In this document: piece after piece, positions 13,622 through 26,019 of the stretch
How the letters are laid out: every line of letters begins with the position of its first letter
Position numbering within the stretch: position 1 is the first letter of the stretch
DNA from: Phylloscopus collybita
Taxonomy: Eukaryota; Chordata; Aves; Passeriformes; Phylloscopidae
Assembly (NCBI GenBank): GCA_027886175.1
Contig: JAJNNQ010000029.1
Location: forward strand, 1,426,001 to 1,490,000
Direction of reading: 5' to 3'
DNA: 64,000 bases
The notes under the pieces: model-generated
Database searches by the model: none
What the model was told of the DNA's origin: nothing
The model's input: the letters and a program-made list of their open reading frames with translations, nothing else
Position numbers and translations under genes: made by a program

Positions 13622-14375
13622 TTAAATCATAGAATCAGTTATGCTGGAAAAGATCCTTAGGATCATGGAGTCTAACTGCAAACCTAATCGTGCCCAGTTC
13701 ACCCCTTAACCGTGTGCCTAAGTGCCACATCTGCACATCATTTAAATACCTCTAGGGTGGTGACTCAACCATTTCTCTGGTGAACCTGTTCCAATATTTT
13801 ACAAGCCTTATAGTGACGAAATTTTTCCCATTATCCAGTCAAACCCGCCCCTGCACATCTTGAGGCCATTTCCCCATGTCATATTGCTTGTCCACTGAGA
13901 CTGGAGGCCGACCCCCACCTGGCTACAACCTGCATATTGTAGGGAGCAATAAAGTTACCCTTGACCCTTCTTTTCCCCAGACTAAGCAACCTCAGCTTCC
14001 TCAGCTGCCCCTCATATGACTTGTGCTCCAGGCCTTTCACCAGTTCCTATTTCCCTTCTCTGGACATGCTCCAGCACCTCAGTGTCCTTCTCAAACTGTA
14101 CACAGGATTTAAACTGCAGCTGCTGTTTGGTGCAGCCTCACCAGTGCCATGTACAGAGGGACAATCCCTGCCCTGTTCCTGCTGGCCACACTGTTGCTGA
14201 TACAGACCAGGATGCCATGCCTTTTTGGCCCCCGGGCACACCTGGCTCATGTTCGGTGCATCAGCAAGGACTTGCATGCTGTTTCCCACCAGGCACCTTT
14301 CCAGGCAATGTGCCCCAAGCCTGTAGCTCTTCATGGGGGTGTTGTCACCCAAGGGCAGCACTCTTCACAAAATGT
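13622..14375 (-). mobile_element. CR1 LINE 3' region, minus strand
   Basis: It starts with the reverse complement of the CR1 3' terminus (AATCATAGAATCA). It continues through phrases typical of antisense CR1, such as CTCCAGGCC near 14025 and AGTGCCATGTACAGAGGGAC near 14143. The element therefore runs right to left, and its 5' part (upstream RT and endonuclease) is missing. It is heavily mutated and non-coding. Confidence 0.85.
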
Positions 14376-15815
14376 CCAATGATATTCCAAACCTAAGCTT
14401 TCTAAAAAGAATGTTTACCAGAAGGTTGAAAAATTTTGAACCTTGGGCAAAACAAAATAGCCTGCATCAATGGAGACAGGTAAGACTTGTAAAACTGAAG
14501 TTACTATGTTTTAGCTTGTCAGACTTGTAAGACGTTATAGTAAGAAGTGATAATTGATCTAATATTACTAGATTGGCCTGAAATATTTATTTGTATGTAA
14601 ATGTTTTAAAATTTGTATAGTTCACAGAAAGAAACAAACATTTCAGATATTGTGGATTTAACCATCACAATGATTGTTTACTTGTTTCTGTAGAGCTACT
14701 ATCCTCAAATGACAGATCAAGACCTTCAAGCAAGTCATGAGGTATAAGGGGGTAGAAGAAAGAAAGCAGCAGATAGAGCAGTTTATGTGCCTGTGAGGCG
14801 TCCAGAAGCTCCGCTTCTTTGAGGTGGGAAAGTGAGAAAAGACTCACTCACTATAGTGAACGATAGCAAGCATTTGTCAGCCAAGGACCTGCCTTTCATT
14901 ACTGGCAATCACTCGGTTATTCCCTTTTTTCATGGCTGGCAATCGCTCCCTGACAGTTATTCACGCATTTACAACACCCTGTTCTGGACAAGCCAAGCTC
15001 CTAGTATGAGTTCAGAGGTTGTGCCAAGGACAGAGTTTGCAAAGAGATTAACCACTAATGGAATACACTTACCTATACTAATATCCAAATACTGCCCATA
15101 CTAGAAGAATGAGAAAATCACATTACTTTCAAATTCCCAAATTCCATTAAACAAAGCTTAAAAGACTTGTGTCTGGTGAAACTTTAAAAATTGTTGCCAT
15201 ATATATTCTGCAGTTATTGGCACACCAAGAGACTCAAACAAAAACTCAAAAAGATGTGATTTTGAAAAAACACTAACAAAAATAGCAAATTCCATGTTAT
15301 ATCATGTTTGTTTTAGAGCTTGAAGAATCTTGCTCTGCTCTTCAAACATTTTCCTATGGAAGTAAATGATACAAGATAGTTTTTCCAGCATTTCACCAAC
15401 TGAATTGCGGGGTTAGCGCATTAAATTGTACATATTTTTGACATGCTTAATAGCATTAGGTTTTAATTTTAAATTGTATAAAAGCCTTACTCAGAAAGTA
15501 AACTAACAGTGATACTATTTGAGGGACGAATGAAGATTTTACCCTTTGAAACACCGTACATAGAAGCCTTTGATTTGTCATTTTGTGGTTTTTTTGTACT
15601 GTCGCTTTTAATTGTTACACTGGCTGCACATTTAACACTTACATATTTTTTATGCTAAAATGTGAATTGCAGAATAGTTATATTATTTCTTATTCTATAA
15701 GACTAAAAATTTTTGCAGCATTCCAAAGTAAGAGGCATGAACATCCTTATGGAGGCAGTACAGATTTACATTTAAAGCAGCACTGAAAATTTCTTCTTTC
15801 AGAGTTCTGATTTCA
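14376..15815. other. Non-coding stretch, no gene seen
   Basis: AT-rich sequence between a CR1 copy and the polypyrimidine tract. I recognise no gene, RNA or transposon. Confidence 0.5.
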
Positions 15816-15816
15816 A

Positions 15817-16010
15817 TTTTTTTTCCTTTTCCTTTTTCTTTTTCTTTTTCTTTTTCTTTTTCTTTTTCTTTTTCTTTTTCTTCTTTTTTTCTTTTTCTTT
15901 TTCTTTTTCTTTTTTTTCTTTTCTTTTCCTTTTCCTTTTCCTTTTCCTTTTCCTTTTCCTTTTCCTTTTCCTTTTTCTTTTCCTTTTTCCTTTTTCCTTC
16001 TTCTTTTTCT
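15817..16010 (+). repeat. Pure polypyrimidine tract, (CTTTT)n/(CCTTTT)n, 194 nt
   Basis: Every base from 15817 to 16010 is C or T. The left half is mainly CTTTT pentamers, the right half mainly CCTTTT hexamers with a few interruptions. Such homopurine-homopyrimidine mirror-like tracts can form triplex (H-) DNA. The tract is followed at once by AGGACAG, so it resembles an oversized splice-acceptor pyrimidine tract, although no exon is evident after it. Confidence 0.95.
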
Positions 16011-16014
16011 AGGA

Positions 16015-17330
16015 CAGTTAAATATTTTTTGTTACTTGAATAAATACTTGCAGAAGATAATTTTCCTTATGTTAGGTCTTATGCACCCGTGTAATAGTTC
16101 TCTCAAAGAAATTGTTTTGTCTTCAGTTTGTTTCATCTTATTGTCTGGAATATAAACTGCTCAGGCCAGTTAACTGACTTTTCAAAGAAAAGACATTCTA
16201 ATAGCACAGTTGTGTCTTACTTGTCTCCAAAGAAATGCTTCTTAATTGTGCATCTTGCTGCATTGTGTCTCAGTCTAAAAATAAGAATGCATTGTTTCTG
16301 GGTGTTTACATGTTAGAAAAGTTACATTTTCCAGGGACAACTTTGAAAAAAGTGTATAAAATTCTGTAGAAGTATACATGCTGCTCAGTGCTTGAATTTC
16401 AACTTGATGCTGAAATTAACTGGTAAATCCTTCATTCATGAGCTCACTTTACTTCAAGTCTTTGAATCAAATAATTTGTGATTCTCAACTATGGTAGTCT
16501 CAAAAAAAATCATCATTAATCTGCTATCATGTGCTGAAGTAGTGGTTTTAGCAGGGGTCTAATTAAAAGATTGTGACATACAGTGTGGAATTTTAAATTG
16601 GAAGTCATAGTAACATCAGGATAATTGATTATAACTCGTATCCTCTGCAGGAGTTATAGACTGTACTGAAGAATGAAAACTGTATATAACAGTATAGAAA
16701 GCATATTAAAGACCCAAAAGGTATTGTCATTCATTACTTTAGCAGCCTTAAGAAAGCAATATGCAATATAATCTGGTATTTTGCCAAGACCAAAAAATAT
16801 GCCTGAAGTTATCCAGCTGTGTAACTTGTCTTTTTATACTTCATGATAACAAAAATATTTCCGTAGGACTAAATATAACCTGTGAGTGTCCACTACATTT
16901 AGAGCTAGGTTATTTTCTTAGGGGCATAAATACATGTTTTAATAAAGAATATGAGCAGAAAGATGGTATGTTAGATGTAGATCCTTAAGTCTTACATTGT
17001 ACTGATCTCAGAGGAAACAATAAGAAACCCATTGAGTAATTCAGGTTTATATAGCATATACATGAAGATTTCTAAGTTTGATTTTTAATCATATTTCTGT
17101 CCAATGTAATGCTGCATGTGCAAACAGAGTTTTCCACTTCCTAATCACAATTTTCCGTGAAACTGCACAGACTTTGAAAATCATATTTATAGTTTTGAAT
17201 TGTGAGACATATTTCCTAATCACAGACACTATTTGGATGGCTTCTTTACTTGACTAGAATCATACACAATCAGTGATCTCTTTCATCCTAGTTAGGACCA
17301 TGATTGATACACAGAGATACTTTCTGCTGC
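16015..17330. other. Non-coding stretch, no gene seen
   Basis: AT-rich with no recognised gene or repeat. It ends abruptly at a very GC-rich block beginning near 17335. Confidence 0.5.
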
Positions 17331-17661
17331 CACAGCTCAGTTGTGGCGGTGGCGCCTCCTGGCGGCGTCGGTCCTGCACAGCGGCTACGGAAGGCGCGGA
17401 ACCGCGGGATCCCCCTGCTGCCCCCCCCGGTGACACCTGTGACACTCCGGGTGTCCCCCCCTGTGCCACCTCCCCACTGCAACCCACCGGGACCCCAGGG
17501 TGCCTCCCTGCGATCCCCCTATGTGGGACCCCCGGGAGTTCCCATATGTCCCCCAGGACCCCTCATGCGCCCCCTGAAGCCGTCCCGGACGCCCCATGTC
17601 CCTTTCCGTCACCCCAGGCCCCCCCTCCCCGGTGACACTCCCGCTTCCCCCGTGTTCTCAG

Positions 17662-17778
17662 GCTCTGGTGGCCGCGGGGCTCCCGGGGGGTGCCCTGGCA
17701 GTGCTTCCCGGGTATTCCCGACGGTCCGGATGTCACCTGGCGCGACAGAACCCGGACGGGCTCTGGCTCTGTCCCTGA
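17662..17778 (+). pseudogene. Possible terminal exon of an unidentified gene (39 codons)
   Basis: An acceptor-like CCCCCGTGTTCTCAG ends at 17661. The frame then reads 38 residues beginning ALVAAGLPGGALAVLPG and ending DGLWLCP before a TGA at 17776-17778. A short 3' UTR follows, with AATAAA at 17853-17858 and TGTCCTGTCTCTG downstream, a sensible cleavage-site context. The A-G-L-P-G-G-A-L-x-V-L-P-G pattern is loosely like aldehyde-dehydrogenase-type sequence (ALDH16A1 was considered), but I cannot assign it. The upstream exon is not clear: 17340-17430 is open in all three plus frames, with a GTGACA that could be a donor. It could be a pseudogene fragment or an exon whose partners lie elsewhere. 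Confidence 0.3.
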
Positions 17779-17852
17779 GACGCCCCCCAGAACAGCCCCC
17801 CGAAATGTGCGGGGGTTTCACACTGTGCCCCCACGCCCGCGACCCCCACCCC

Positions 17853-17858
17853 AATAAA
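17853..17858 (+). terminator. Polyadenylation signal AATAAA in the GC-rich block
   Basis: It stands 75 bp after the stop codon of the candidate terminal exon. A CA-containing cleavage context and a T/G-rich stretch follow within about 40 bp. Confidence 0.45.
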
Positions 17859-18302
17859 CCAGTCCGAGCCGCAGCCGCTGTCCTGTCTCTGTTTCTGGGG
17901 GGGATGTCCCGGGCTGGAGTGGGGGGCTATTTTGGGGGAGCCCCGCCCCCGCACGTGCCCGGACGCCCGAGCCCCCCTCCCTCGCCCGGGGCAGCCGCAC
18001 CCCAAGCTCTGCGGGGACGGGCGGGGGGCCTGGGCGCCGCAGCCCCCGTGGGATTCGGGGGGGAGTCCCCGGGCTGAGGCAGGGACGGGGAGGCTCACCG
18101 CCCCCTTGGGTTTCCTGGGCCCTGTCCCGGCTCGGTCCCACTTTCGCTTTCGGCGGCGGCTCCGCCGCGGCCCGAAGGGTCCCGGTGGGGTCCCGAGGGT
18201 GGAACCAAGTGCCTGAGACGTGATGCTAACAGCATTTTTATCTTCAGCCATGTTGGGGAAAAAAAAAGGAAAATAAGGCAGTAAGTAGATGGGAACGTCA
18301 TG

Positions 18303-18800
18303 TGGTCAACATAGGTTGGGGATGAACAGATGGAGAGCAGCCCTGTGAGAAGGACTTGGTGAGAGGCTGGACATGACCCAGCCATGGGCACTCCCAGCCC
18401 AGAAAGCCAAACGTGTCCTGAGCTGTATCCAAAGCAGTGTGGGCAGCAGGGGAGGGAGGGGATTCTGTCCCTCTGCGCTGCTCTGCTCTGGTGAGATCCC
18501 ACCTGGAACCCTGCATCCAGCTCTGGGGTCCCAGCACAGGAAGGACATGGACCTGCTGGAGTGAGTCCAGAGGAGGGAGCCCAGAGGAGGCTAGCAAGAT
18601 GATTGATTAGAGATGGAGCAACTCTCCTTGAGGAAAGGCTGAGAGAATTGGGATTGTTCAGCTTGGAAAAGAGAAGGCTTCAGGGTGACCTAATGGTGGC
18701 CTTTTGGTACCTAAAGGGAGCCTGCAAGAACGATGGAGAAAGATTACTTACAAAATCATACAGTGCTCTTAATAGTGCACTCAGTAAGCTTGTATCAAGC
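18303..18800 (+). mobile_element. CR1 LINE fragment, ORF2 C-terminal part
   Basis: Translation in shifting frames gives the end of CR1 ORF2. It passes from E-R-L-D-M-T-Q near 18363, through H-P-A-L-G-S-Q-H-R-K-D-M-D-L-L-E near 18515-18560, to [16 protein letters not shown] near 18637-18685. Frameshifts occur between these segments. The 3' UTR is not clearly present. A (CAAAA)n run at 18860-18905 follows. Confidence 0.85.
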
Positions 18801-18857
18801 AATGTATGTGACTTCCCATAATGCCTACCATTAATTTTTAAATCCCACAGTTAATTA

Positions 18858-18888
<31 letters not shown>

Positions 18889-18908
18889 CCAAACCAAAAA
18901 TAAAAACC
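18858..18908 (+). repeat. (CAAAA)n simple repeat
   Basis: A run of CAAAA units, degenerating to CCAAA, lies just right of the CR1 fragment. Confidence 0.9.
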
Positions 18909-18909
18909 A

Positions 18910-21900
18910 CCCCCAACACAATTCATTTTTATTTCATCAGACATAAACATCAGACAGAAACATTTCATCAGACACAAACTAAAAATAAAAAGATTAGTCT
19001 GTATTCCATCTGGCCAGGGAGAGTTCACAAGAATGGCATTTTTGGGACCTCAGCAAATGACTAGGTCTATCTCTCCTTCTCCAGCATGCAGACTTTTGAA
19101 CATATCTCTAAAGAGACTGAGACATGAATTTAATCCCATATTTCTTCTCAATAAACAACTAGAATGACACATCATGCATCAATTTTATTGAATCTCATAA
19201 TTTTATGTCACCTCTTTGGAAATTATAGGTAAACACAGGTTGGTTGGTCTCAGAATAACAATTAATTAAAAAAATAAAGGACAACATAGCAAGGGATATA
19301 AATAAAAATGTGCAAAATATCACCTTGCATGAACAAAGCTGATAAAATTCTTATTCTCAAAGACTGATGTAAAAACCTGAAAACAGTTATAGCTTAAGTA
19401 GTAACAAGAAAATGCAAGCCCCCAAATTTACATACACGTTTTACCTCCTCATTTGCCCCAAAAGCAATACATTCTCTCTCATCAGTCTGGAGCACCAATT
19501 CTAATCTGGCTCATAATTAGAGAAAATAAAATTTGGAGTGAGTTCCGACTGACCCAATTACGTTGAACACTCTGTGGGTGGTTCATCCCACTAGAAATCA
19601 CAAACATGGTGAACAAAAAAATTCACAGTCCTTTCTGCAGTATCAGAAGCTTCTAAGTTGCATTCACAGTATCATAAAACTGGCCAATGTATGAAAGGAT
19701 TTCTGCCATCCATGCTCTTCGCTTGCTGAAAAATGCATTCTCACATTGCTCATGAAATATAAAATAAATGCCATGAGAAGATGGAAAATTTAATGCTGCC
19801 CATAATCAGGGGAGTAAACAACCACTGTAATAGCCATGGTAACAGGAAGTAACCTAGACTTAGTAGGTCTTATCCTGATATGTGTCATAATAAGTCATTC
19901 ATCTTTTAAGAAATCAGGAAAGCTGAAAAAGAAGAAGGGTTCTTTTAGGGGTTAGCCTTAGATTTGTTCCAAAGTTCCCATGCTTCACCCCATTCATTTA
20001 CAAAAGCAATCATACAGCAGTCCTGATTTAGCCCTCTGGCCCTTTTCTTGCCATTTCTTCATTACAGTTGCTTCAGTGGTGACCATCCCCACTGCCTGTC
20101 TTGTGACTGCCCACTCAGCAACATCCATCTGCAATGACCTTTCTCTTCCTGTCTCAAGCCAGACCCGTGGGGGCCACTGAAGCATTGCTGGGAGCTGGAT
20201 CTGAGCCATTACTGCCCCATAGATGAAGCAGTCCAAAATGCATACAAACCTTTTCAGATAAGAAGTTATCTGATTCAGTGACAGTTCACCTGTTAGAGTT
20301 GTTTTACCTTTCTCTTTCCCACTATATCAGGAAAGAGAAAAAACTATCAGGTTTTTTGTGCCTTTTTAAATGAGCCTTTCTCATACAGAAAGACAGATCT
20401 CTAGGATAGCTCTCTTAATCTTTCCTACCAGAGTTGTTCCATTTGCAGTAATTGACCTAAAACTTATACACAGACAATTAGAGAAACAGTGAATAAATAG
20501 TCTAGTGTGTAGGTGAATACCTCAGCTATGGATCACTTAGGTTCACATACTTGTACAGCTGGGGTATCCCAGGGAAAAAAAATATCCTATTCCATATTGT
20601 TAGCTCCTTAAGTCGTTGGGTTTTTTTTCAGGGGATCTGATGAAGGTAAGGGAAACTTCAAAATATATTGTTTCCCCTGATGTTGAGGCAATACTTTGGA
20701 AATTATTAACATACTTCTGTAGTAATGCACCCCCCACTCCCAAGTGAATACTTCTGTAAAGGGAAGGGTTTCAGTTTACCTTTGGACATTTTAAGAAGTT
20801 TAGCCAGAAAGTTCTGTGTTTTTCTCTTTGTAATTGGCTCAGTGCCCGGAGAGGAGCACTTGTTGGCCCTGGTTACTGTTCATCAAAACCTGTATCCCTT
20901 CCTATTGGCAGACTGCCAATAGATCCATCCCCAACCATTAGGTAGAAAAGGTGACAGAACAAAGGGTCTTGTGGCATTCTCGGGGTGTTGTAGCAGGTGT
21001 GGGATCTGTCCCTACACTGTGCTTGGCTTTAGTCTTTGTTTGTTGTTTTGTATTATTTTCATTATTTTATTAAACCTTTTTGATTTATCCAGACACACCT
21101 AACCATGCTGTCTTGCTAATTATTATTAAGCCATTACTCTGAGCAGAGCTGGACCCTCAGGATATATTGGAGAAATCCAATATACTTCTTCTACCAACAT
21201 CTACACACTATGTTTGGAAACACTTTTCAATGTGTATTTATTAAAGTTCCTGTTTTTATATGACCATTGAGAATGATACTGCTAAAGGAAATGTGTTGAG
21301 CCTGCATTTTGCTCACTGTTTCAAGCTATGCTCCTCCATGGAGCTAAGAAGTCTGAAGTGTGACCCGAAATGCTGTACACTGAGAACTAAATTTGGAGCA
21401 GAATTAGTTATTCATCCATAAAGCTTACAACAAGGAACCTCAACCACTGAGCCAAGCTGCCTTCAGAGAATGAGGTAAGGAGATAGGTAAAAGAGACATT
21501 CCTAAGTAAGATGCATTCCAGGTAGATCTCTGTGCTTCTTGAGAAATAAACTCTAGAATTAAAGAAGCAACTACACATGTAAAGAAAGCTAACTTGTTAG
21601 GATATCCATCTACACTCAATTATAAAACCAAGAAACACATAATCTCTGTAAATCTGTCTGATACCAACTTGCCTGAAAGCATGCTTTTTATGGAAAAAAA
21701 TTCTGCAAGTGCCATATTTTTAGAACCCCAATTTTTTTTTATGTTTTCATATTTGTAAAGCAACGAAGCAACAACAATCAAAGGAAATAGAAGACTTTTT
21801 TTTTTTCTTTCTTTTTTTTTTTTTTTTTTGCTGTTTAGTATAATGCATTGTCGGTATTTAGTATTTTATTTTATATAGGATACTCTAAGATATACCAATA

Positions 21901-24900
21901 TCATATTCATAAAAGAGCCTTGATGAGTGTAGAGGTCATAAGGATATAGGGAGTTACACTAGGGGACAAGCTGAATAGATGACAGTCTTCATTACCAGCT
22001 TACATTACAAAATCACCACTGAAAAAAATGGTGTCTCTAAAAAAAAAAAGAAGCCCACCCTTTCCATTTGACATTACCTTTGTTAACTAGCATTCACTTT
22101 GAACTTTTCTTTGCTAAGATCATAGCTGTGGATTGCTGACAACCCTCACCATCCTGCACAGCACAATCTGCAAAGAAATGTAACTTTTCTTCTACTACAT
22201 TGAAATGTAAAATAAGGATTGAACCACTCAAGCCAATTGCCCCGAGCTGATGTACTGGGCATGATGCTCTCTGGTATGGAATATCGCTTTCACCAGTCTT
22301 TGGCCCACCTCGGAGAAGTTCATAAAGGACTGTATCCTGTGGAAGGAACCTCTTTTTGTAGCAAGAAAAGAGCATAATGGGAAAGAAATAGCAGAGACAA
22401 ATCATAATGAGCAGACCACAGCCCCTGTTTCTCTACAAGGCACGCGCGCGTGTGTGTGTATGTGTGTGTGTGTGTCTAGGAGTAGAGGTGTCAGGAATGA
22501 AGAAATGGAGATGAGCCCCCAAAGAAGAGGGATGTGGGGGAAAGGTGGTTGTAGTTTTGTTTGTTTGTATTTCTTGTCACCCTACTCTTAATTGGCAGTA
22601 CATTAAATTAATTTTCCACAAGTTTAGTTTTTTCCATGCTGGTAATTGATGACTGATCTCCCTGTCCTTATGTCAACCCATGGACTTCCTGATATTTTTT
22701 TTCACCTGTCCTGTTGGGTAGGGGGAGTGGGAGACAGTTGGGTTGGAGGTTGGGACGACTGATGGTGCAGTTCCTGAGATAATAAGTAGGATATCTATAA
22801 AATCCAGCATGTTTTCAGACTTGTTCTTTATAGTAAGTCAAATATGTGGAACACATGTTGGATTAAGGCATAATAATCTGATGAAAATTTGAACTCTAAC
22901 ATTGCTTGAATCTAAAGCTTCAGTTTACTCATCATTGTATTAAAAGGACCTCAAATAATTTTACAAACTTCAGAAGTTTTGCATAAAAATATTTAGTTTG
23001 ATTCTTTAAATTAAAATGCATTTCAACTAATTATTGAGTAAATGAAAAGAAAGTGCTGTTTTGAAACATCTTTAAGCTATGTACATCTCCAGTGCACACA
23101 TGAGAATGCCTATAATGAAAGACACAAAGTGGATTTTCTTGTCAAGTTTCCAAAAAAGCACTACAAGAAATGAGAAGTATTTCTAAATCAAGGAAAATAG
23201 AAGCAGTGCTTCTTATCTCAAAAACTATAAATCTGTCAGGGTATTTTAAGAAAATTAGTATACATTGAAAACCTGGAAAGCAAAGTACATTGATGCAAGT
23301 TTCTTTACTTGCAATTGATCACTGATGTTGAAATGCAACAGTGTTATTTTTTCCTTTATTTTAACTAATGTGGATATTTCAATTCTAGCTGCATTTCCCC
23401 AGGTTTTGTTCTAGTTTAATTTTTATATTGATTTCAACATTTTTAATTTTTGAATGGATACCTAATTTGAATGTTTTGCACCATTTTCCTGGCACCAAGA
23501 TGTTATATTTGGTACTTTGGAGCAATCAATACATTTAAGTACATTGAGGCTTTCAGTAAGCTTTCCTTAGTTTGGAAGTTTATGCTACTCTTCTATGTTA
23601 CGTATTACACAAATCTAAGCATTGGATATTTTTGTCCTGATTAAACATTGCACACTTCCATATAAGTATATCATTTAAAAGATGTATATGTCATTTTAAT
23701 ATACTAATATTTTAAAAATGCTAGGTATAATATTTGATACAGTTTTCTGACTAAAGCGTCTATCTCTAAATATCTCTAAATAGTCTAAACAATGATAGAC
23801 TAGTAGAGAGATCAAAAATCCAGGTAGTTACTTCTTTTGGGAATAAAAGGTTTAGTCTGTGAGAGTCATCTTATATGTCTTTTCTGTCTCCAATAGAAAT
23901 CCAAAGTCTTTCCAAGGAATGGAATTCTTAAAGACTGCTGCTACAGGCCAAGTGAGTCTCTGGTATAGTGATTGTATGGATTATAAATACGTACTTCAGA
24001 AAGACACAATTTCAAAATAGAGTGATGTCAGTTTTCTTCATGACAATCATTTTGTATGTCTTTCATGGTTAAGGATTCCCTGCCATGAAAATATTTGGCT
24101 GTCATGTTTTTCATTTGTTTTTGTGGCTGCACCACATGAAATCAGTTCCAAGCAACAAAATGAAATATTTTTGAAAGCAGAAAACAGTCATGAGTTTTAT
24201 GTTCTTACCCTCCTATTTACAAGAAAACAGATTACAATGATGAATAAATGCAGAGTCCAGAAGGGAGTTCTGAGAATCAAGGGTCAAAGCTTCTTGGCCT
24301 TATATAACCATAAATTTTCAAAACCACTAAAGCAGTTTTGTTTCTCACTCTTATCTTTTAAAAGGAGGTAATACTAAGCAACTTCATAGGAATGCTGCAA
24401 GTTTTGGTTACCTGATATGCTAAAGAGTTTTAGCATTCTTAGAAGTGACAAAATGTTATTAATTTAAGATTACGACTTCAATTTTTTTTTCTTTAGGAAT
24501 ATATGTCTCTCCAGTCGACTAATTGGCTCCATATGGGAAAAGCCTGTGCAAGAGGCACTGAAGACAATGGCATAAATCAAGGGTAGTATTAAGGACCTTA
24601 ACAAATAATTTCAAAATTGTTATGAAATAAGATATTTTGCTGCGAGTGTTTTCTGTGGTGTGTTTCCACTTAGCACACAGATTCTGTACTACACCCAGAC
24701 ATACTCAATTATCCTGATGTGCATTTTCTAAGAAGCCCAATGCTGAGAGCAGACCTTTGTTTAGCTTAGAGACTGTTGCACCAGCAAATGCTCTGCTTCA
24801 CCTTACAGGGTACATTGCACTAGAAATTTGCTCAGGAATACATCAGCATGATTGTACAAGAACAAGTCTGTCTAGTTTCCTCATAGCTGAAACCTTACGC

Positions 24901-26010
24901 CACATCATCTACATTTTATTTCCTTATGCCATTGTTCTTCAGCATTTTCAATTGTTAATCACCTAACCTTTCTGAAATACACATACATGGCTGTGTGTCT
25001 ACTCTTAAGCAGCAGGCAAGAGATCTGAGCACTGCTTTGTGTCATGCATGTAAACAAAATGTTATTACTGTATTAAAGTGAATTTTATCCCAAAATTAGG
25101 AACAACTAATTGTACTATTCAACAACAACAACAAAACAAACAAACAGAAGGTGACAGTTTGGGATACAAGAGATACCCACAGCAATCATTAACTTCCAGC
25201 TTTCCTTCAGGGCACTCGCTGTGTCTCTGATTGCAGTATTTCCATATATTATCTTCTCCTGTCTTACTGTTAAGCTTTGATTTATAGAAATGGGATAAAT
25301 AACTGCAGATGTACTAATGAGCTTCCCTTGAGAGAAAGAAAATACAGATAGCATCTAGAATCAGTTAGGAGTGGGGAGAGGGATTTAAGCCTGTTGGAGG
25401 GATGGGGGCAATGGAGACAATTATAAGCAAATGTGTTTGCTTAAGGGAGATCCATACTTGTGTCCTAAAGTCATGGAGTTGTTTAGCTGACAGCACTAAG
25501 GCTCCATAGTTTTCAGGACATGTTGGCTTGTGCTTCCACCAAGAGGAAGAATTAGTGTCCTCAGGGGAATTCCTGAGGCTGCAGCCTATAAATCATATTG
25601 GTTTGTACAAAATGCTGGATTTACTTCTTGGGATTCTTGGGGACCTTGGAGACAAGTCAGGTCTACTGTGACATAAAGTGTACATTGTGAAATACAGCGT
25701 ACATCTGCCATGTTAGCAGAGAGACAACACATTTGAAATCTCTGTGTGGAAAGGAGATCCTTTGTAATTTTTTGTGCCAAATGGGTACCAGACTCCCTGA
25801 TCTTATTTATACAAGCAGCTACTGTAATTTTTTTCCTTTTTTGTTTCCTTTTTTGGAAGGAAAGATGTTGGAGAGGATGAAGTAGCAAGGCCCTACAGAG
25901 ATAGTTTACTAGTGAAAGATTCTAAGAGTGTAAAACCTGCAAAAGAGATAGAGTTAAAAGCAAGATTTCAACTCTAGAATGCTATGCAGGAAGATAGTGA
26001 TTAATCTAGC
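18910..26010. other. AT-rich non-coding stretch
   Basis: Seven kilobases with no confidently recognised gene. It contains a T-rich run at 21796-21829 and an alternating CG/TG tract at 22441-22475. A 103-codon minus-strand open frame at 22094-22405 has no recognised family. The stretch at 20840-21100 has an LTR-like feel (TTATTAAACC near 21068) but no ends that I could fix. Confidence 0.5.
22441..22475 (+). repeat. Alternating CG/TG dinucleotide tract
   Basis: CACGCGCGCG passes directly into TGTGTG repeats with one TA interruption. This alternating purine-pyrimidine sequence is the classical type able to adopt Z-DNA. Confidence 0.9.
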
Positions 26011-26019
26011 TGAAGGACA

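Larger units (their letters stand above)
17335..18215. other. Isolated GC-rich block, probable transposed gene end
   Basis: Roughly 880 bp of very high GC and CpG content lies between AT-rich flanks, with sharp edges near 17335 and 18215. Inside it a splice-acceptor-like pyrimidine tract and AG precede a short open frame with a stop, then AATAAA, then a T/G-rich downstream element. That is the order of a terminal exon and poly(A) site. Because intron-like sequence is retained, it is not a processed mRNA copy. A CR1 fragment follows on the right. Possible explanations are a segmental copy from a GC-rich microchromosome, the true end of a host gene, or an assembly join. Confidence 0.55.

Noticed and set aside
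14841..14856. T7-promoter-like ACTCACTATAG
   Set aside because: Partial chance match in eukaryotic DNA. There is no vector sequence around it.
17304..18077. 257-codon plus-strand open frame, and overlapping minus-strand frames, in the GC-rich block
   Set aside because: High GC depletes stop codons in all frames. The product is low-complexity P/G/R with no domain, and a splice acceptor and poly(A) signal cut across it.
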